DNA of 64,000 nt from Diadema setosum (Eukaryota > Echinodermata > Echinoidea > Diadematoida > Diadematidae), in the NCBI RefSeq assembly GCF_964275005.1, contig NC_092688.1, positions 25,832,934-25,896,933 on the forward strand. The letters are read 5' to 3'. This document shows positions 38,101 through 45,119 of the stretch, piece after piece. Within the stretch, counting starts at the first letter, position 1. Every line of letters starts with the position of its first letter. The notes beneath the pieces are model-generated. The model searched no databases. It had not been told where the DNA came from and saw only the letters and a list, made by a program, of their open reading frames with translations. A program made the translations under genes and the position numbers.

Positions 38101-39482
38101 TATGGTATTCCTTTAATAGTTATCATCAATTCAGTGCATTTGTAGGTTGAGAAATTGGCATCAGCTTCCATAGCTCGGTAGCAGTATTGTTAACAATGTA
38201 TGCATGTATTGAACACTAGCTATGTAAATTTATGTATATTGATCTATCACATTTGCTGTTTCCAGTCTAGTTTATTTGCAGGGCACTTCGTTGGCACTGC
38301 ATTGCATCTTTAAGTTTAGGAAATTGTAATGTGTTTTTCACTATGTTGGTGGGAATAAGCAGTAATGATCAATAGGGAAAAGCAAACAACAAACAAACAA
38401 AAAATAGACAACAATGATGACAAATGAAAGATTATCAAAGCATGGTAACGGGGAGGAAAATCACTTTCCTAGTGGACAAAGAAAAGAGAGAGAGGCTGGA
38501 TACAAATCTAGATTTTTAATTCTAAATTCTAAATTTTTTTACAGGTCCAGGAGTCTTTCACCTGTTTTAGGATAACAAATTGAAGAGTATGAAATGCTGC
38601 AGAGAGGAACATACAAACAGATACATGACCACTAGTATGAGAGACATTGAGAGGACAAACAATCATGATAATGATCAGAACAAAAACACTGTGGGTTTGA
38701 AACAAAGCATAACTGCTTCATGTCCAGAGGTACCAAGTCTCCCTACTTCTGCAAGAAGACTCCAAGAAACCCTAACATTTACTTCTTCTTTTTTTAAAGT
38801 CCTGAGCAAAGAATATTACGAAGCCTCCCTAAATTGAGACTTGTAATTGTCCATCGAGATGCATGTAACACACAAGTGTCATCTTGAAATCTCTTGTGAA
38901 TCTCTCTGATTCTGATGTGTGAAAAGAGAGAAAAAGAGATGGACAGACAGACAGACAGTCAGTCAGAAGAGGCTTGGACGAACAAAGGCTGGAGATATTT
39001 GATAATATTTGGAGACATTATGACTTGTCTGTTCATGAGAGAGTGTGTGAGATAGACAGACAGACAGACAGATAGAGAGACAATGCTTAGAGACAGAGGT
39101 TGATTTAGTGAGGCAGACAAAACATTCAATTTTTGAGAAGATCAACAGGATCTAATAATAAAGAAGATTTTAAAAATATGGATGACATGACTGTGTTACA
39201 AGACTTCTTATCACAAAATGATTGAGAACATCTCTATAGTATTTCTTGGATAGGTGAAATAGGAAAACATGAAACTTTGTCCAGTTCACCAAGCAGTCTT
39301 CCAACAAATGACCCACTACCAAGATTTCTTTTTTCAACTTTTTTCTGTGGTTTCCATAATGCAGGTGGTGTAGCCAAGACCTGTGTCCAGTCTCCAGCCA
39401 GGCCCAGCGGGGAGCCTATTCCATAGACTCCAGCTCGCTGGACTACCGCATCGTCATGGACGGCTACCAACAAAAGGGCTGA
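10126..39482 (+). CDS. AidB / ACDH-11-like acyl-CoA dehydrogenase, 12 exons, 646 aa
   Basis: Twelve exons joined at GT/AG sites give 1941 nt with no phase break. The N-terminus (about residues 1-45) is rich in R, K and S with one acid, which fits a mitochondrial presequence, though that is inferred. Residues around 99-176 contain DAWGNRID, typical of the AidB branch. [10 protein letters not shown] at about 240-249 is the acyl-CoA dehydrogenase signature, and HGYKWFSS at about 268-275 follows the family pattern. ITRYHNA lies at about 363-369. The flavin-domain end has [10 protein letters not shown] (about 472-481) and IWEGTTNI (about 494-501). About 100 residues follow as a C-terminal helical region, as in AidB. 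The enzyme should be an FAD flavoprotein acting on acyl-CoAs; C. elegans ACDH-11 binds long-chain acyl-CoA in heat adaptation. It lacks the kinase-like domain of ACAD10/11. Intron 6 is 15.3 kb because of a large insertion. Confidence 0.9.
10420..12168 (+). other. Intron 1
   Basis: 1.75 kb. GC-richer patches at 11080-11200 (including GATGGCGGCTTCGAACGCG) and 11440-11520 could be regulatory, but no motif decides it. Short open frames near 11680-11980 lack any family likeness. Confidence 0.6.
12169..12401 (+). CDS. Dehydrogenase exon 2
   Basis: Acceptor CAATCAG, donor GTAAAT. Encodes [14 protein letters not shown]… through [16 protein letters not shown] to FGAW, residues 99-175 plus a split codon 176. 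The DAWG-x-RID stretch marks the AidB-type subfamily. Confidence 0.9.
12402..14144 (+). other. Intron 2, with a pogo/Tigger-type element
   Basis: About 12570-12800 holds an interspersed repeat (GTGCAAAATGACTCAAAAAG, GGCTGAAACTTGCAGG). The element at 13222-13639 is listed separately. Confidence 0.6.
13222..13639. mobile_element. pogo/Tigger-like non-autonomous element
   Basis: Terminal inverted repeats CAGTTGAACCTCTCTTATCC and its inverse GGATACGAGAGGTTCAACTG, with TA direct repeats at 13220-13221 and 13640-13641. Subterminal TTATCCGGATC is mirrored by CTTATCCGGATG. The CAGTTGAACCTC ends and TA target fit the pogo branch of Tc1/mariner. No transposase frame. Confidence 0.8.
14145..14247 (+). 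CDS. Dehydrogenase exon 3
   Basis: Acceptor TTCCAAAG, donor GTGAAG. Completes codon 176 (Ser) and encodes [20 protein letters not shown]… to KVFKK, residues 177-210, part of the N-terminal helical domain. Confidence 0.9.
14248..15028 (+). other. Intron 3
   Basis: 0.8 kb, AT-rich with a poly-G run near 14888 and a GT run just before the acceptor. Nothing else recognised. Confidence 0.7.
15029..15146 (+). CDS. Dehydrogenase exon 4 (signature exon)
   Basis: Acceptor GTGTGCAG, donor GTGGGT. Encodes residues 211-249 and one base of codon 250. It ends in the family signature [11 protein letters not shown], where the backbone and side chains contact the flavin and substrate in known acyl-CoA dehydrogenases. 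Confidence 0.92.
15147..16503 (+). other. Intron 4
   Basis: Holds a diverged copy of the 2840-3060 fold-back element at about 15190-15350. The rest is unremarkable AT-rich sequence. Confidence 0.6.
16504..16646 (+). CDS. Dehydrogenase exon 5
   Basis: Acceptor TTAAACAG, donor GTATGT. Encodes [20 protein letters not shown] then [18 protein letters not shown], residues 250-297, the middle beta domain. Confidence 0.92.
16647..17392 (+). other. Intron 5, with a partial MITE
   Basis: About 16865-17110 is a partial copy of TTAA MITE family A (TCTTTTCATCCAGCGATTG, then TTTCTCAAACTTTACAAATG). Confidence 0.6.
17393..17542 (+). CDS. Dehydrogenase exon 6
   Basis: Acceptor CAATGCAG, donor GTGAGA. Encodes [20 protein letters not shown] to [10 protein letters not shown], residues 298-347, in phase 0 on both sides. 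Followed by the giant intron. Confidence 0.92.
17543..18094 (+). other. Original left part of intron 6
   Basis: 552 bp of ordinary intron sequence between exon 6 and the left end of the mirrored block. Nothing recognised. Confidence 0.6.
18095..18123. repeat. Left terminal hairpin
   Basis: TAGGTGATACGCT, loop ATC, then AGCGTATCACCTA: 13-bp perfect arms around a 3-base loop. Confidence 0.95.
19478..20058 (+). repeat. tRNA-headed unit S1 (left arm)
   Basis: Head (19478-19565) has an A-box-like TGGCATAATCGGTTAGCGCG, a TTCATAA anticodon-like loop and a B-box-like GAGGTTCGACTCCC. A T-rich tract and a body follow (GCAGTTCAGCTTTACTCC, CCCGCTTGCCACC, GGTGTATGGCGTCTCGCTC), ending in ATGAACTTTTTCATG. 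This is SINE-like architecture of about 580 bp. The mirror copy is at 30657-31178. Confidence 0.65.
20084..20115. repeat. (TA)n microsatellite
   Basis: TA run between the two tRNA-headed units of the left arm. The right arm lacks it. Confidence 0.9.
20149..20749 (+). repeat. tRNA-headed unit S2 (left arm)
   Basis: Diverged tandem relative of S1 with the same order: head TGTGGCTTTATAGTCACTTA and B-box-like GATGTTCGAGACCC, T-rich tract, body with CCCGCTTGCCACC and GGTGTATGGCGTCTCGCTC, and end ATGAACTTTTTCATG. Separated from S1 by a (TA)n tract at about 20084-20115. The mirror copy is at about 30020-30620. Confidence 0.65.
21250..21974. mobile_element. hAT-like insertion in the left arm only
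   Basis: Ends CAGGGAGGTG and CACCTTCCTG are inverted copies. Inner sequences CTTTGAAGTCAT…CGGCACCGC and their inverse near 21910-21940 extend the inverted repeats. A 7-bp direct repeat GTTCCAC (21243-21249 and 21975-21981) flanks it. The right arm reads straight through GTTCCACACTCTT in inverse at about 29510-29525, so that arm is the empty site. No transposase frame. Confidence 0.8.
22341..22424 (+). repeat. tRNA-Leu/Ser-like module
   Basis: TATGGCCGAGTGGTTAAAGG is a good A box with the D loop of class II tRNAs. GCGGGTTCGAACCCCAC is a perfect T arm, and a long variable region lies between. The acceptor ends do not pair, so it is tRNA-derived rather than a functional gene. Its mirror lies at about 29078-29160 on the minus strand. 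Confidence 0.6.
22996..24417. mobile_element. Inner fold-back element
   Basis: Inverted arms at 22996-23113 and 24299-24417 (TATAACTTCAAGGTGC, GATCACAGATGACCGACATC, AGCGTATCACCT, GACGAGTTTCATATCTCG and their inverses). The AGGTGATACGC motif of the outer ends recurs here, again next to a small hairpin (ACTCGTC…GACGAGT). The 1.2 kb between the arms has no long frame. Confidence 0.75.
24418..26153. other. Central part of the mirrored block
   Basis: AT-rich. From about 25200 onward it holds further diverged, minus-oriented pieces of the repeat units, such as GAGATGAGCGAGACGC near 25880-25895. No gene. Confidence 0.5.
26158..26615. mobile_element. TTAA-flanked MITE, family C
   Basis: TTAA at 26154-26157 and 26616-26619. 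Termini AGGAGACCTCCGGATGATTT and its imperfect inverse AATCGTCTGGAATGTCCCT. No transposase frame. Confidence 0.65.
27240..28030 (-). repeat. Broken tRNA-unit body, minus orientation
   Basis: Body motifs of the S units (GAGATGAGCGAGACGCCATAC near 27355, GGAGTGAAGCTGAACTGCC near 27870) in minus orientation, split by other sequence including a small MITE. The tRNA head is not seen. Confidence 0.5.
27510..27643. mobile_element. Small GTTTCAT-ended MITE
   Basis: Ends GGGGTGTTTCATGAAAC and TGATGAAACGCCCC are inverted. A CCTGG direct repeat flanks it (27505-27509, 27644-27648). Related uninterrupted TACCTGGAC sequences at about 24830-24845 and 28020-28035 show the empty site. Confidence 0.7.
28265..28426. 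mobile_element. hAT-type MITE (CAGGGGCGGATCCAGG ends)
   Basis: Begins CAGGGGCGGATCCAGG and ends CCTGGATTAGCCCCTG, a common hAT MITE terminus. A direct repeat AGGCA flanks it (28260-28264, 28427-28431). The related right-arm sequence near 29665 lacks it. The interior is G- and C-run rich. Confidence 0.75.
29078..29160 (-). repeat. tRNA-Leu/Ser-like module, mirror copy
   Basis: Inverse of the 22341-22424 module: GGGGTTCGAACCC T arm and CTCGGCCAT D arm, read on the minus strand. Slightly more diverged in the D region. Confidence 0.6.
30020..30620 (-). repeat. tRNA-headed unit S2 mirror (right arm)
   Basis: Inverse of 20149-20749 with the head at about 30528-30618 (GGGTCTCGAACATC, GCGCGCTAAGCGAC). 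Confidence 0.65.
30657..31178 (-). repeat. tRNA-headed unit S1 mirror (right arm)
   Basis: Inverse of 19478-20058 but about 100 bp shorter. The segment equivalent to GAGGTATCTTGTGCCACATG is missing next to TTCATTACTACTAC. The head lies at about 31087-31174. Confidence 0.65.
32202..32359. repeat. 79-bp tandem duplication in the right arm
   Basis: The segment from CGCGCGTAATGATGACCTGG to TTATGTCCACCGAAAA occurs twice in a row with a 79-bp period. The left arm has a single copy. Confidence 0.9.
32616..32644. repeat. Right terminal hairpin
   Basis: TAGGTGATACGCT, loop GAT, then AGCGTATCACCTA: the inverse of the left terminal hairpin. Confidence 0.95.
32830..32924 (+). CDS. Dehydrogenase exon 7
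   Basis: Acceptor TTCTTACAG, donor GTATTG. Encodes [20 protein letters not shown] and on to SIMR, residues 348-378 plus a split Arg codon. Only 185 bp separate the right end of the mirrored block from this exon. Confidence 0.92.
32925..34630 (+). other. Intron 7
   Basis: About 33570-34055 is a low-complexity interspersed repeat (GTCTGTCCGTCCGTCGTC repeated, then two tandem copies of a CTATTATGGGTCATAACTTT segment). About 34340-34520 has inverted purine/pyrimidine stretches (AGAAGACGAGAT and ATCTCGTCTTCT). Confidence 0.6.
34631..34730 (+). CDS. Dehydrogenase exon 8
   Basis: Acceptor CTTTTCAG, donor GTGAGG. Encodes [20 protein letters not shown] to LSRME, residues 379-412. YA-x-x-R-x-AFGK is the second conserved family block, at the start of the C-terminal helical domain. 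Confidence 0.92.
34750..34842. mobile_element. 93-bp hairpin element
   Basis: Ends TTAACCCGTTGAGGA and TCCTCAACGGGTTAA are perfect inverses. The interior includes CCCGAGTATACTCGGG. A diverged copy lies at about 42490-42586 (GATTTTGCTATAACACGCAT, GGACTCGTCTTCAGCAGG). Confidence 0.7.
34904..35332 (+). repeat. Intronic copy of the gene's 3' UTR segment
   Basis: Starts TGGCTTGGCTTTCTTTGCTA, with shared blocks TGTATTCTGGAT, AATCATATTATTAGAAATCA and AAATAAAAGC. It matches 39587-40032 in the same order and orientation with moderate divergence. It lies in intron 8. Confidence 0.8.
35687..35827 (+). CDS. Dehydrogenase exon 9
   Basis: Acceptor CACGTAG, donor GTGAAT. Encodes [20 protein letters not shown] to LKLYTGKQ, residues 413-459, helices of the C-terminal domain. 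Phase 0 on both sides. Confidence 0.9.
35828..37100 (+). other. Intron 9
   Basis: Contains the 240-bp TA-flanked MITE listed next and a poly-G run near 35885-35900. Otherwise unremarkable. Confidence 0.6.
36531..36770. mobile_element. 240-bp CTGTATACGCC MITE, copy 1
   Basis: Ends CTGTATACGCCATATATTTC and its imperfect inverse GAAATATTTGGCGTACACAG, flanked by TA (36529-36530, 36771-36772). Copy 2, in opposite orientation and also 240 bp, is at 60361-60600. The TA target suggests the Tc1/mariner superfamily. Confidence 0.85.
37101..37193 (+). CDS. Dehydrogenase exon 10
   Basis: Acceptor CATCCACAG, donor GTGAGA. Encodes [20 protein letters not shown] to MLRDAQ, residues 460-490. E-x-L-x-x-x-GG-x-GY-x-E is the conserved C-terminal flavin-site block. 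Confidence 0.93.
37194..37746 (+). other. Intron 10
   Basis: 0.55 kb with an (ATC)n run near 37213-37228. Nothing else seen. Confidence 0.7.
37747..38099 (+). CDS. Dehydrogenase exon 11
   Basis: Acceptor TTCCTCAG, donor GTATGG. Encodes [20 protein letters not shown] and on through a helical region to VAK, residues 491-607 plus a split codon. IWEG-x-x-N-x-x-x-LDVLR is strongly family-typical. Confidence 0.93.
38100..39364 (+). other. Intron 11
   Basis: 1.27 kb with (GACA)n runs near 38942-38960 and 39055-39072. No gene. Confidence 0.7.
39365..39482 (+). CDS. Dehydrogenase exon 12 and stop
   Basis: Acceptor CATAATGCAG. Encodes [20 protein letters not shown] to MDGYQQKG and a TGA at 39480-39482, residues 608-646. 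Confidence 0.9.
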
Positions 39483-39586
39483 GGAGAATGCTTCCCATAT
39501 CGCGGCTGTGTCGAGTTTGATTCTCCCTGCCGACATGCAGGGATTCAATCCACTTTGCAGCCCATGCTGTGCTCTGCTTCATCACG

Positions 39587-40032
39587 TGGCTTGGCTTTCT
39601 TTGCTACCTCTCCTCTCTTTCTCTCCTCTTTCTCGCTCCTCTTTCCGTTATTTTTCGTCTTCCACGTTTCTTCCATCTCTCTGTTCTCCTTCCTTTTCCT
39701 AATGTCTTTTCCTATTGCCTTTCTTTTCCTTCTCATTTACGAGTATTCATGTATTCTGGATTGTCTGTGTACATATAAATGCAGCTGAAGTAAAGTAATT
39801 TTACTTGATCAAGTGGCATCACTGATGTTCATCAATGGACTGAAATCATATTATTAGAAATCATTTGCTATGCTTTGTTTCCTGAGCCGTGCAGTTCCAC
39901 AACTCGATGTATCAAAGTGAAGGATAAAGAACTGTAAATGTGGAAATTTTCTAAGGATGAAAATTTTCATACATTTCATACGACATGGAACAAACATGAA
40001 AATAAAAGCATGTCAGTTTTTTTGCTTGTTCG
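39587..40032 (+). repeat. 3' UTR copy of the duplicated segment
   Basis: Begins about 105 bp after the stop codon and matches 34904-35332. Contains a pyrimidine-rich stretch, TGTATTCTGGATTGTCTGTG, and GAAAATAAAAGC near its end. Confidence 0.8.
40002..40007 (+). terminator. Candidate polyadenylation signal of the dehydrogenase gene
   Basis: First AATAAA after the stop, about 520 nt downstream. Other AATAAA hexamers occur at 41607-41612 and 41898-41903 and could serve a longer 3' UTR. Confidence 0.4.
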
Positions 40033-42101
40033 GTGTAATATCATTTTACATTTACGGTTCAAGGTAAGCATGTCATAAAGGGTATGACTGTTATGCCATT
40101 TATATTATTTTCATGTTCACTTGTCCTGTAGCAAAAGGAAATTTGCTATCCAGGGGACAGCGATTACCAGTTACTGTACCTTTTACCATAGTAATTGCTG
40201 CCAAATTGGAGTACCATGCCACACTGACAGTATGTGACTGGCCCGACAGGAAGCTGTCAGAAGAAGCTAGATGAGTCAGCCTGGAAGTGTGTGTTTAGAA
40301 CTTAAATGGCTGAAGTTTTAGGGATGAAAGGAAGGACTTGAAAAACTTTGACTACAATGTATACTTCCTTACATTTCTTCATGTACATTTTGTGAATATG
40401 CTCATAGTATGGCAAGAACTTACAGGGGATGGGTGGATGATGACATTCCTTAGGGTTTTTAGGCCAAGAGATCATCACATTTTCTGCTGTCTTCTTGCGT
40501 ATGAGACCTGCTGCGCCGCTGTTTCACAAAGCTGCTGTAAACAGTCCCCTGTGTCACAGCTTAGGTTGGTCTGGACAGTGTGAATGTCCATCTAACTTTG
40601 ATGTACGAGCAAACCCCATTATTATAAATACGAACATGATATTTCATTATAGCGAGAACATTTTTCAGGGTAGTAACTTTTTACATTGCATGTCTGTGGC
40701 ACAACTCGCTCAATGTAGCAAGTTCATTTCAGAAGCACATAATGAGATTTCAAAGGGAAAGGAGGATTTAATGAGTAGAATAGGTCTCACTTTCCTTTTT
40801 GTAGTTACAACAAAATTGAAAGAATGGGAGTGAGTGATCAACTTTCCAATACATACTTAGGGGACTCACTACTAGACAAACATTGTGTACACATTACACA
40901 TGCAAAACATGCAGTGGTGTTGCACCAAGAGGCATAAAGCTGAGAGTTTATCATGATGTGTGTGTAAAGTTTGGCATCTGTAACATTCAGCAAGCAGTGT
41001 ACTACATGCCTCTTTACGTACAAAGGTGTACAATTCGGTTGTGTGTGGACTTATTCTTCAGCTACACAAGAGGTGGCTATGAAAGTGAGGAATCCATGGA
41101 AAGCATCATGGTATTTGATTTAACAAATAGAACCCCACCCCCCCCCCCCATCTCTCTCTACACATTCATTGTATATGACTTGCTCACACTCACAAACCCA
41201 TAAGTCAGCTGAATATACATCCTAAATAGTCTGGTGGCTTCAGTGTGAGTTTACATAATATATGTGTTTATGAATTCACTTATCAAATACAATGTACATG
41301 CTGTATTTATGATACTGAAATATGCTAAAAAGCAACTTTCTCACCTCCAATTTGGGTTTATGTTCAGCCACCATCTGTTGTTCTACACATTTGTACATAC
41401 TAGTATGTAGGCCTATGTAGCAACCTTTGGGTGTCCAGGGTATCTCGTTTAAACAGGAGTCACCCAAACTACTTACTGGACTGCTATACACAATTAGGGA
41501 GAATTGGAAGTGATAAATTATGGTGTGTGTATGTGGTGTGTATGGCTTGGTTTGGTTCAGGTCTTTTTTTTTCTGAATTTACTATGTCTTTTCCATTCAG
41601 CATTGCAATAAAACCTGACATCAGCTGAGAATGAGATAGCCAAGGACTGTAAAAAGTGTGTGTTGTAAAAAAAAAAATGGAAAAAGCAGCTTAATATAGA
41701 TTACTATTTGTATCATATTGCCTTTATTACGAGATACAATTTCATTCCCTTGTTAAGTTGTCAGGTTGGGAATCTTGGGATGAAGATTATTGGCTGGTGT
41801 TTATGTTGATGAAAACCCTGATCATGCAGACAGAGGTTTCAGGGTGAAAAAAATGAAGATGATGTTGTTATTTTTCCTCCAGACCAGAATTTTAACCAAT
41901 AAAGAATGAAATTGATAATTTGAGCATTGAAGTTTGTTTGTTATTTGTGTACATTTTCATGCTGCTTTATGTTTACAAGTTGTGAAATGAACTTCATGTA
42001 TTGTGATTTTATGTTAAGTATAAGTGATGATGCCATCCATGTTTTTTGATATGAGAGATTATGCAGCAATTGTATTTAAAAGGAAAAACAAGTCTTCATT
42101 A

Positions 42102-42310
42102 CTGTAAAAGTGGAAGTATTCGCGATGTTGACATTTTTGCGCATTTCGCACAACCAGAAACTAGCACGAAAATAAAAGCATGCAAATATCTTTGCTAGCC
42201 TGATGTTCCAGTCATTGATGTCTTGATTCCACGGAATTAAACACACCTGAACCTGTTTTTACCCTGCTGAGCGCAAAAACTTAGTCGCATGAAAATATCC
42301 ACTTTTTCAG
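42102..42310. mobile_element. 209-bp CTGTAAAAGTGG MITE
   Basis: Ends CTGTAAAAGTGGAAGTATTC and its inverse GAAAATATCCACTTTTTCAG, flanked by TA on both sides. The tails of the 3' UTR duplication (about 35250 and 39930) start with a similar CTGTAAA-x-x-TGGAA, so part of that duplication may be the same family. Confidence 0.7.
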
Positions 42311-42747
42311 TATATAAAGCATTATTTTTATATATTTCAGTTCAAGATTCTGTCGACAGTGCACATGTAATACAAACACTGAGCATCCAGACTTGCCGTC
42401 TTCTAAATCAGTGTACGTATGTTAATTGTTTCATGTACAAAAAGTTGCAGATTTGTTGGCTTGTTCTGTTTTGTTTTATCCCACAATCGAGCTGTAACTC
42501 ATCGAGTACAAACTGATTTTGCTATAACACGCATTTCCCCATAGACACCTGCCAGAGTATCTCGGGACTCGTCTTCAGCAGGTTAAATATGCCTTTAACA
42601 TTTACCGAATATCCAAGTTGGCAGATGATAAAATCATTAAAGGTCCTGTTACCTTTGGGAGCTGTGATTCAAAAAATGTTCAAGATATCACTTTTGATGC
42701 ATATGTGTAGGTCAGTTGTATCACAAAACATTCTACCATATGAAATT

Positions 42748-42830
42748 TCATCATCATCAAAATCATCATCATCATCATCATCATCATCCATCATCATCAC
42801 CATCATCACCATCATCATCATCATCATCAT
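42748..42830. repeat. (ATC)n microsatellite
   Basis: Long ATC/ATCACC run. It creates a spurious poly-Asp or poly-Ser frame. Confidence 0.9.
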
Positions 42831-43007
42831 GTGTGTGTGTCTGTGTCCTGTTAATCTGAATTGTGTCTCGTAAGTTGTATAATAGATACTGATAGAGAAG
42901 CATATGAGAAATGAGTAGAGCGGTATTTTGTAATCATCTTTTTCTGCGGGCAGTTTAGAAACATCCACAGATAACACTTGTGCAGTAGCATCCATTGCAG
43001 TAACCAC

Positions 43008-43013
43008 TTTTAT
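43008..43013 (-). terminator. Candidate polyadenylation signal of the GAF gene
   Basis: AATAAA on the minus strand (TTTATT on plus). Nearer ones occur at 44475-44480 and 44486-44491, about 450 nt after the stop, and are equally or more likely. Confidence 0.25.
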
Positions 43014-44937
43014 TTTCAATGATAGTGATGTGAATATATACAATTTACATAATGTATTAAAATGAAAGTGTGACCCCATTCACACAGCTACAAGTGTATG
43101 CACATATCAATTCTTCACATTATATACAATATGTACACAGGAACTCCACATCAACACAACCGTGAACATTTTTATCAAGACATTCACGGATGAAAACTTC
43201 AGAAGACAATTTACGACATCTGTAAACCAGTTTGATCAAAGCCTTCCCTTTCAGGATATAATGGCTTCTAAACTTGTGCAACAATTCATTACAGTCTGTC
43301 CTTAAAAGGTTATTTCATTTTACTTCTATCCTGTACATTATAGGATATACAGCTTAGCTCAATAACTGTTACCATCTTGCTTGAAAGAAGCAAATCATCC
43401 TACACTATGACATCCACTGTATTATAAAATCAAAATAATATTTGGGCCATTCCCCATCTTTGAACACAAAACAAATAGCAAGGCATACATTCTAAAGAAT
43501 GTCTTTGAATAAGTGAACCAAAATCACTCGGCATGATGACCGGTATAATTTACACAGCTTACATGCGCATTCAAAACAATTACACATTGTCACACTGATT
43601 GGTCTTTTATACTGTGTGTGCCAGGGTGATAACAGCACAACAGGGCTTTAGGCAACAAACTATATACACTTTATACATAATATATGTATCAATAGTTTCA
43701 GTACAGTTTCTGTGTCTGGACGGAGAACCAATCGGGGAAAGTGAATTAGATACAAAATACCCTGGTACTTGACACAAAATATTGTCATATGCTGCTACCC
43801 CACACATACATTCATGAATACATCTACTCAATAACTTATTTTTTTTTTTCTGTTTCCAATGTTACAGCAAAGGCTAAACTAGCTTTTGCTTGGTCTTCAT
43901 GAACATGAATACACATGCATGATGCACTCTTAGACCAATATAGACATAACACTGAGAGTTACATGAGAGACAATGGTTGTGCATTTTCAATACATTCAAT
44001 CAAACTTCAGGACTGGCATGTGATGGGTTTAGATAAATGGCCTTTTACTTTGGTCTCAGCAATATGTGATGTGGATAACCTGGCCAAATATGTACATGCA
44101 GACGGCATAAAATCCATCTATAGGGAACATGTGGGAGAATTGTTGCTGTGTTCATAGTTTCACAGAGAATATTGGTGAAATAAGGAAAGAGAATACGATC
44201 CAAGTGCATGGAACTGAATTCCACTTGCTCAAATCAGAAATACTGTGTACTACGGAAAAACATGAGAGAATAGGTTAAAATATATAAATCTAAACACATG
44301 TGAAGATACAAAGAAAGCATGACCATTTGGCTAGAAACATAAAGTGAGTATAAGGCAAAGTAACTTCGCACAAGGCCATTACTATAAAGGTAGATGAGTG
44401 ACAGAATATGCAACTGGTGAGAGTACACACAAAGTGAATATGGAATATTTCTGCTGTAACAGTGAAGTTATCTTTTTATTGCAAGTTTATTTCTTTTTTT
44501 GTCACTTGAAGATGCCCCCAAAACAAACTTAAATCATCGGTATTTGTAGAGCAACTGTCATTTTACAATGCCATCTCACAAAGTATTTCCAATGCTGATC
44601 AAACAACTCAAGATAAAAAATTCTCACAGTCTTACTGTCAAACAACTAATTCACAAATGAATTGCAATAAAGCGAACATAATATCCCTAATATTTCTTTC
44701 TGTTGTGAATACTTTGTCATGGGAAACAACTACATTAATGAAATCACATCCATCTTTCAGTGAATGTCCATTGTTGCCTGAATTGTGGACTGTGCTCTGA
44801 GAAAAATAACCCTGCGGTTTTTAAAACAGAGAAGAAATTCTGATCAGAGTCGAACAATCACTCAAGCTCTCCCATGCATGCTGACAGTTTGTGTTTGTGA
44901 GGGCACAAAGTTCTGAGGAGTGGGCGGGGCAGCCAGT

Positions 44938-45119
44938 CTACTGCTCCAGGGCTTTCCCCTCTCCAGAGTTGGCGGTGTCCGGTGGGGCCAGGACACCCGG
45001 AGGGTTGTTCTTGTTCATCTTGCTGGTGTGCTCCAGCAGAGAGAGGCAGACAAAGGCCCAGTTGTAAAGGTTCTGGGCCGGTAGAGACCCATGCTTGGCC
45101 ACCGCACCATGGGGCACAT
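44938..45119 (-). CDS. GAF gene last exon and stop
   Basis: Acceptor TTGGTGTAG. Completes an Asp codon, then encodes [34 protein letters not shown] and a Pro/Asn-rich tail to ALEQ, stop TAG. A-x-x-LY-x-W-x-x-x-x matches the dynein AA-x-x-LC-x-W pattern that closes the microtubule-binding domain. Confidence 0.9.

Larger units (their letters stand above)
40033..44937. other. Convergent intergenic region
   Basis: Probably holds the 3' UTRs of both genes. Includes a poly-C run near 41138, the TA-flanked element at 42102-42310, a copy of the 93-bp hairpin at about 42490-42586, and an (ATC)n tract at about 42748-42830. Open frames here lack family likeness. Confidence 0.5.

Noticed and set aside
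38942..39072. Possible CRISPR-like spaced repeats
   Set aside because: They are simple (GACA)n runs in a eukaryotic intron with no spacers.
42669..43079. 136-codon minus frame with Asp and Met runs
   Set aside because: The frame is driven by the (ATC)n tract and has no splice or family support.
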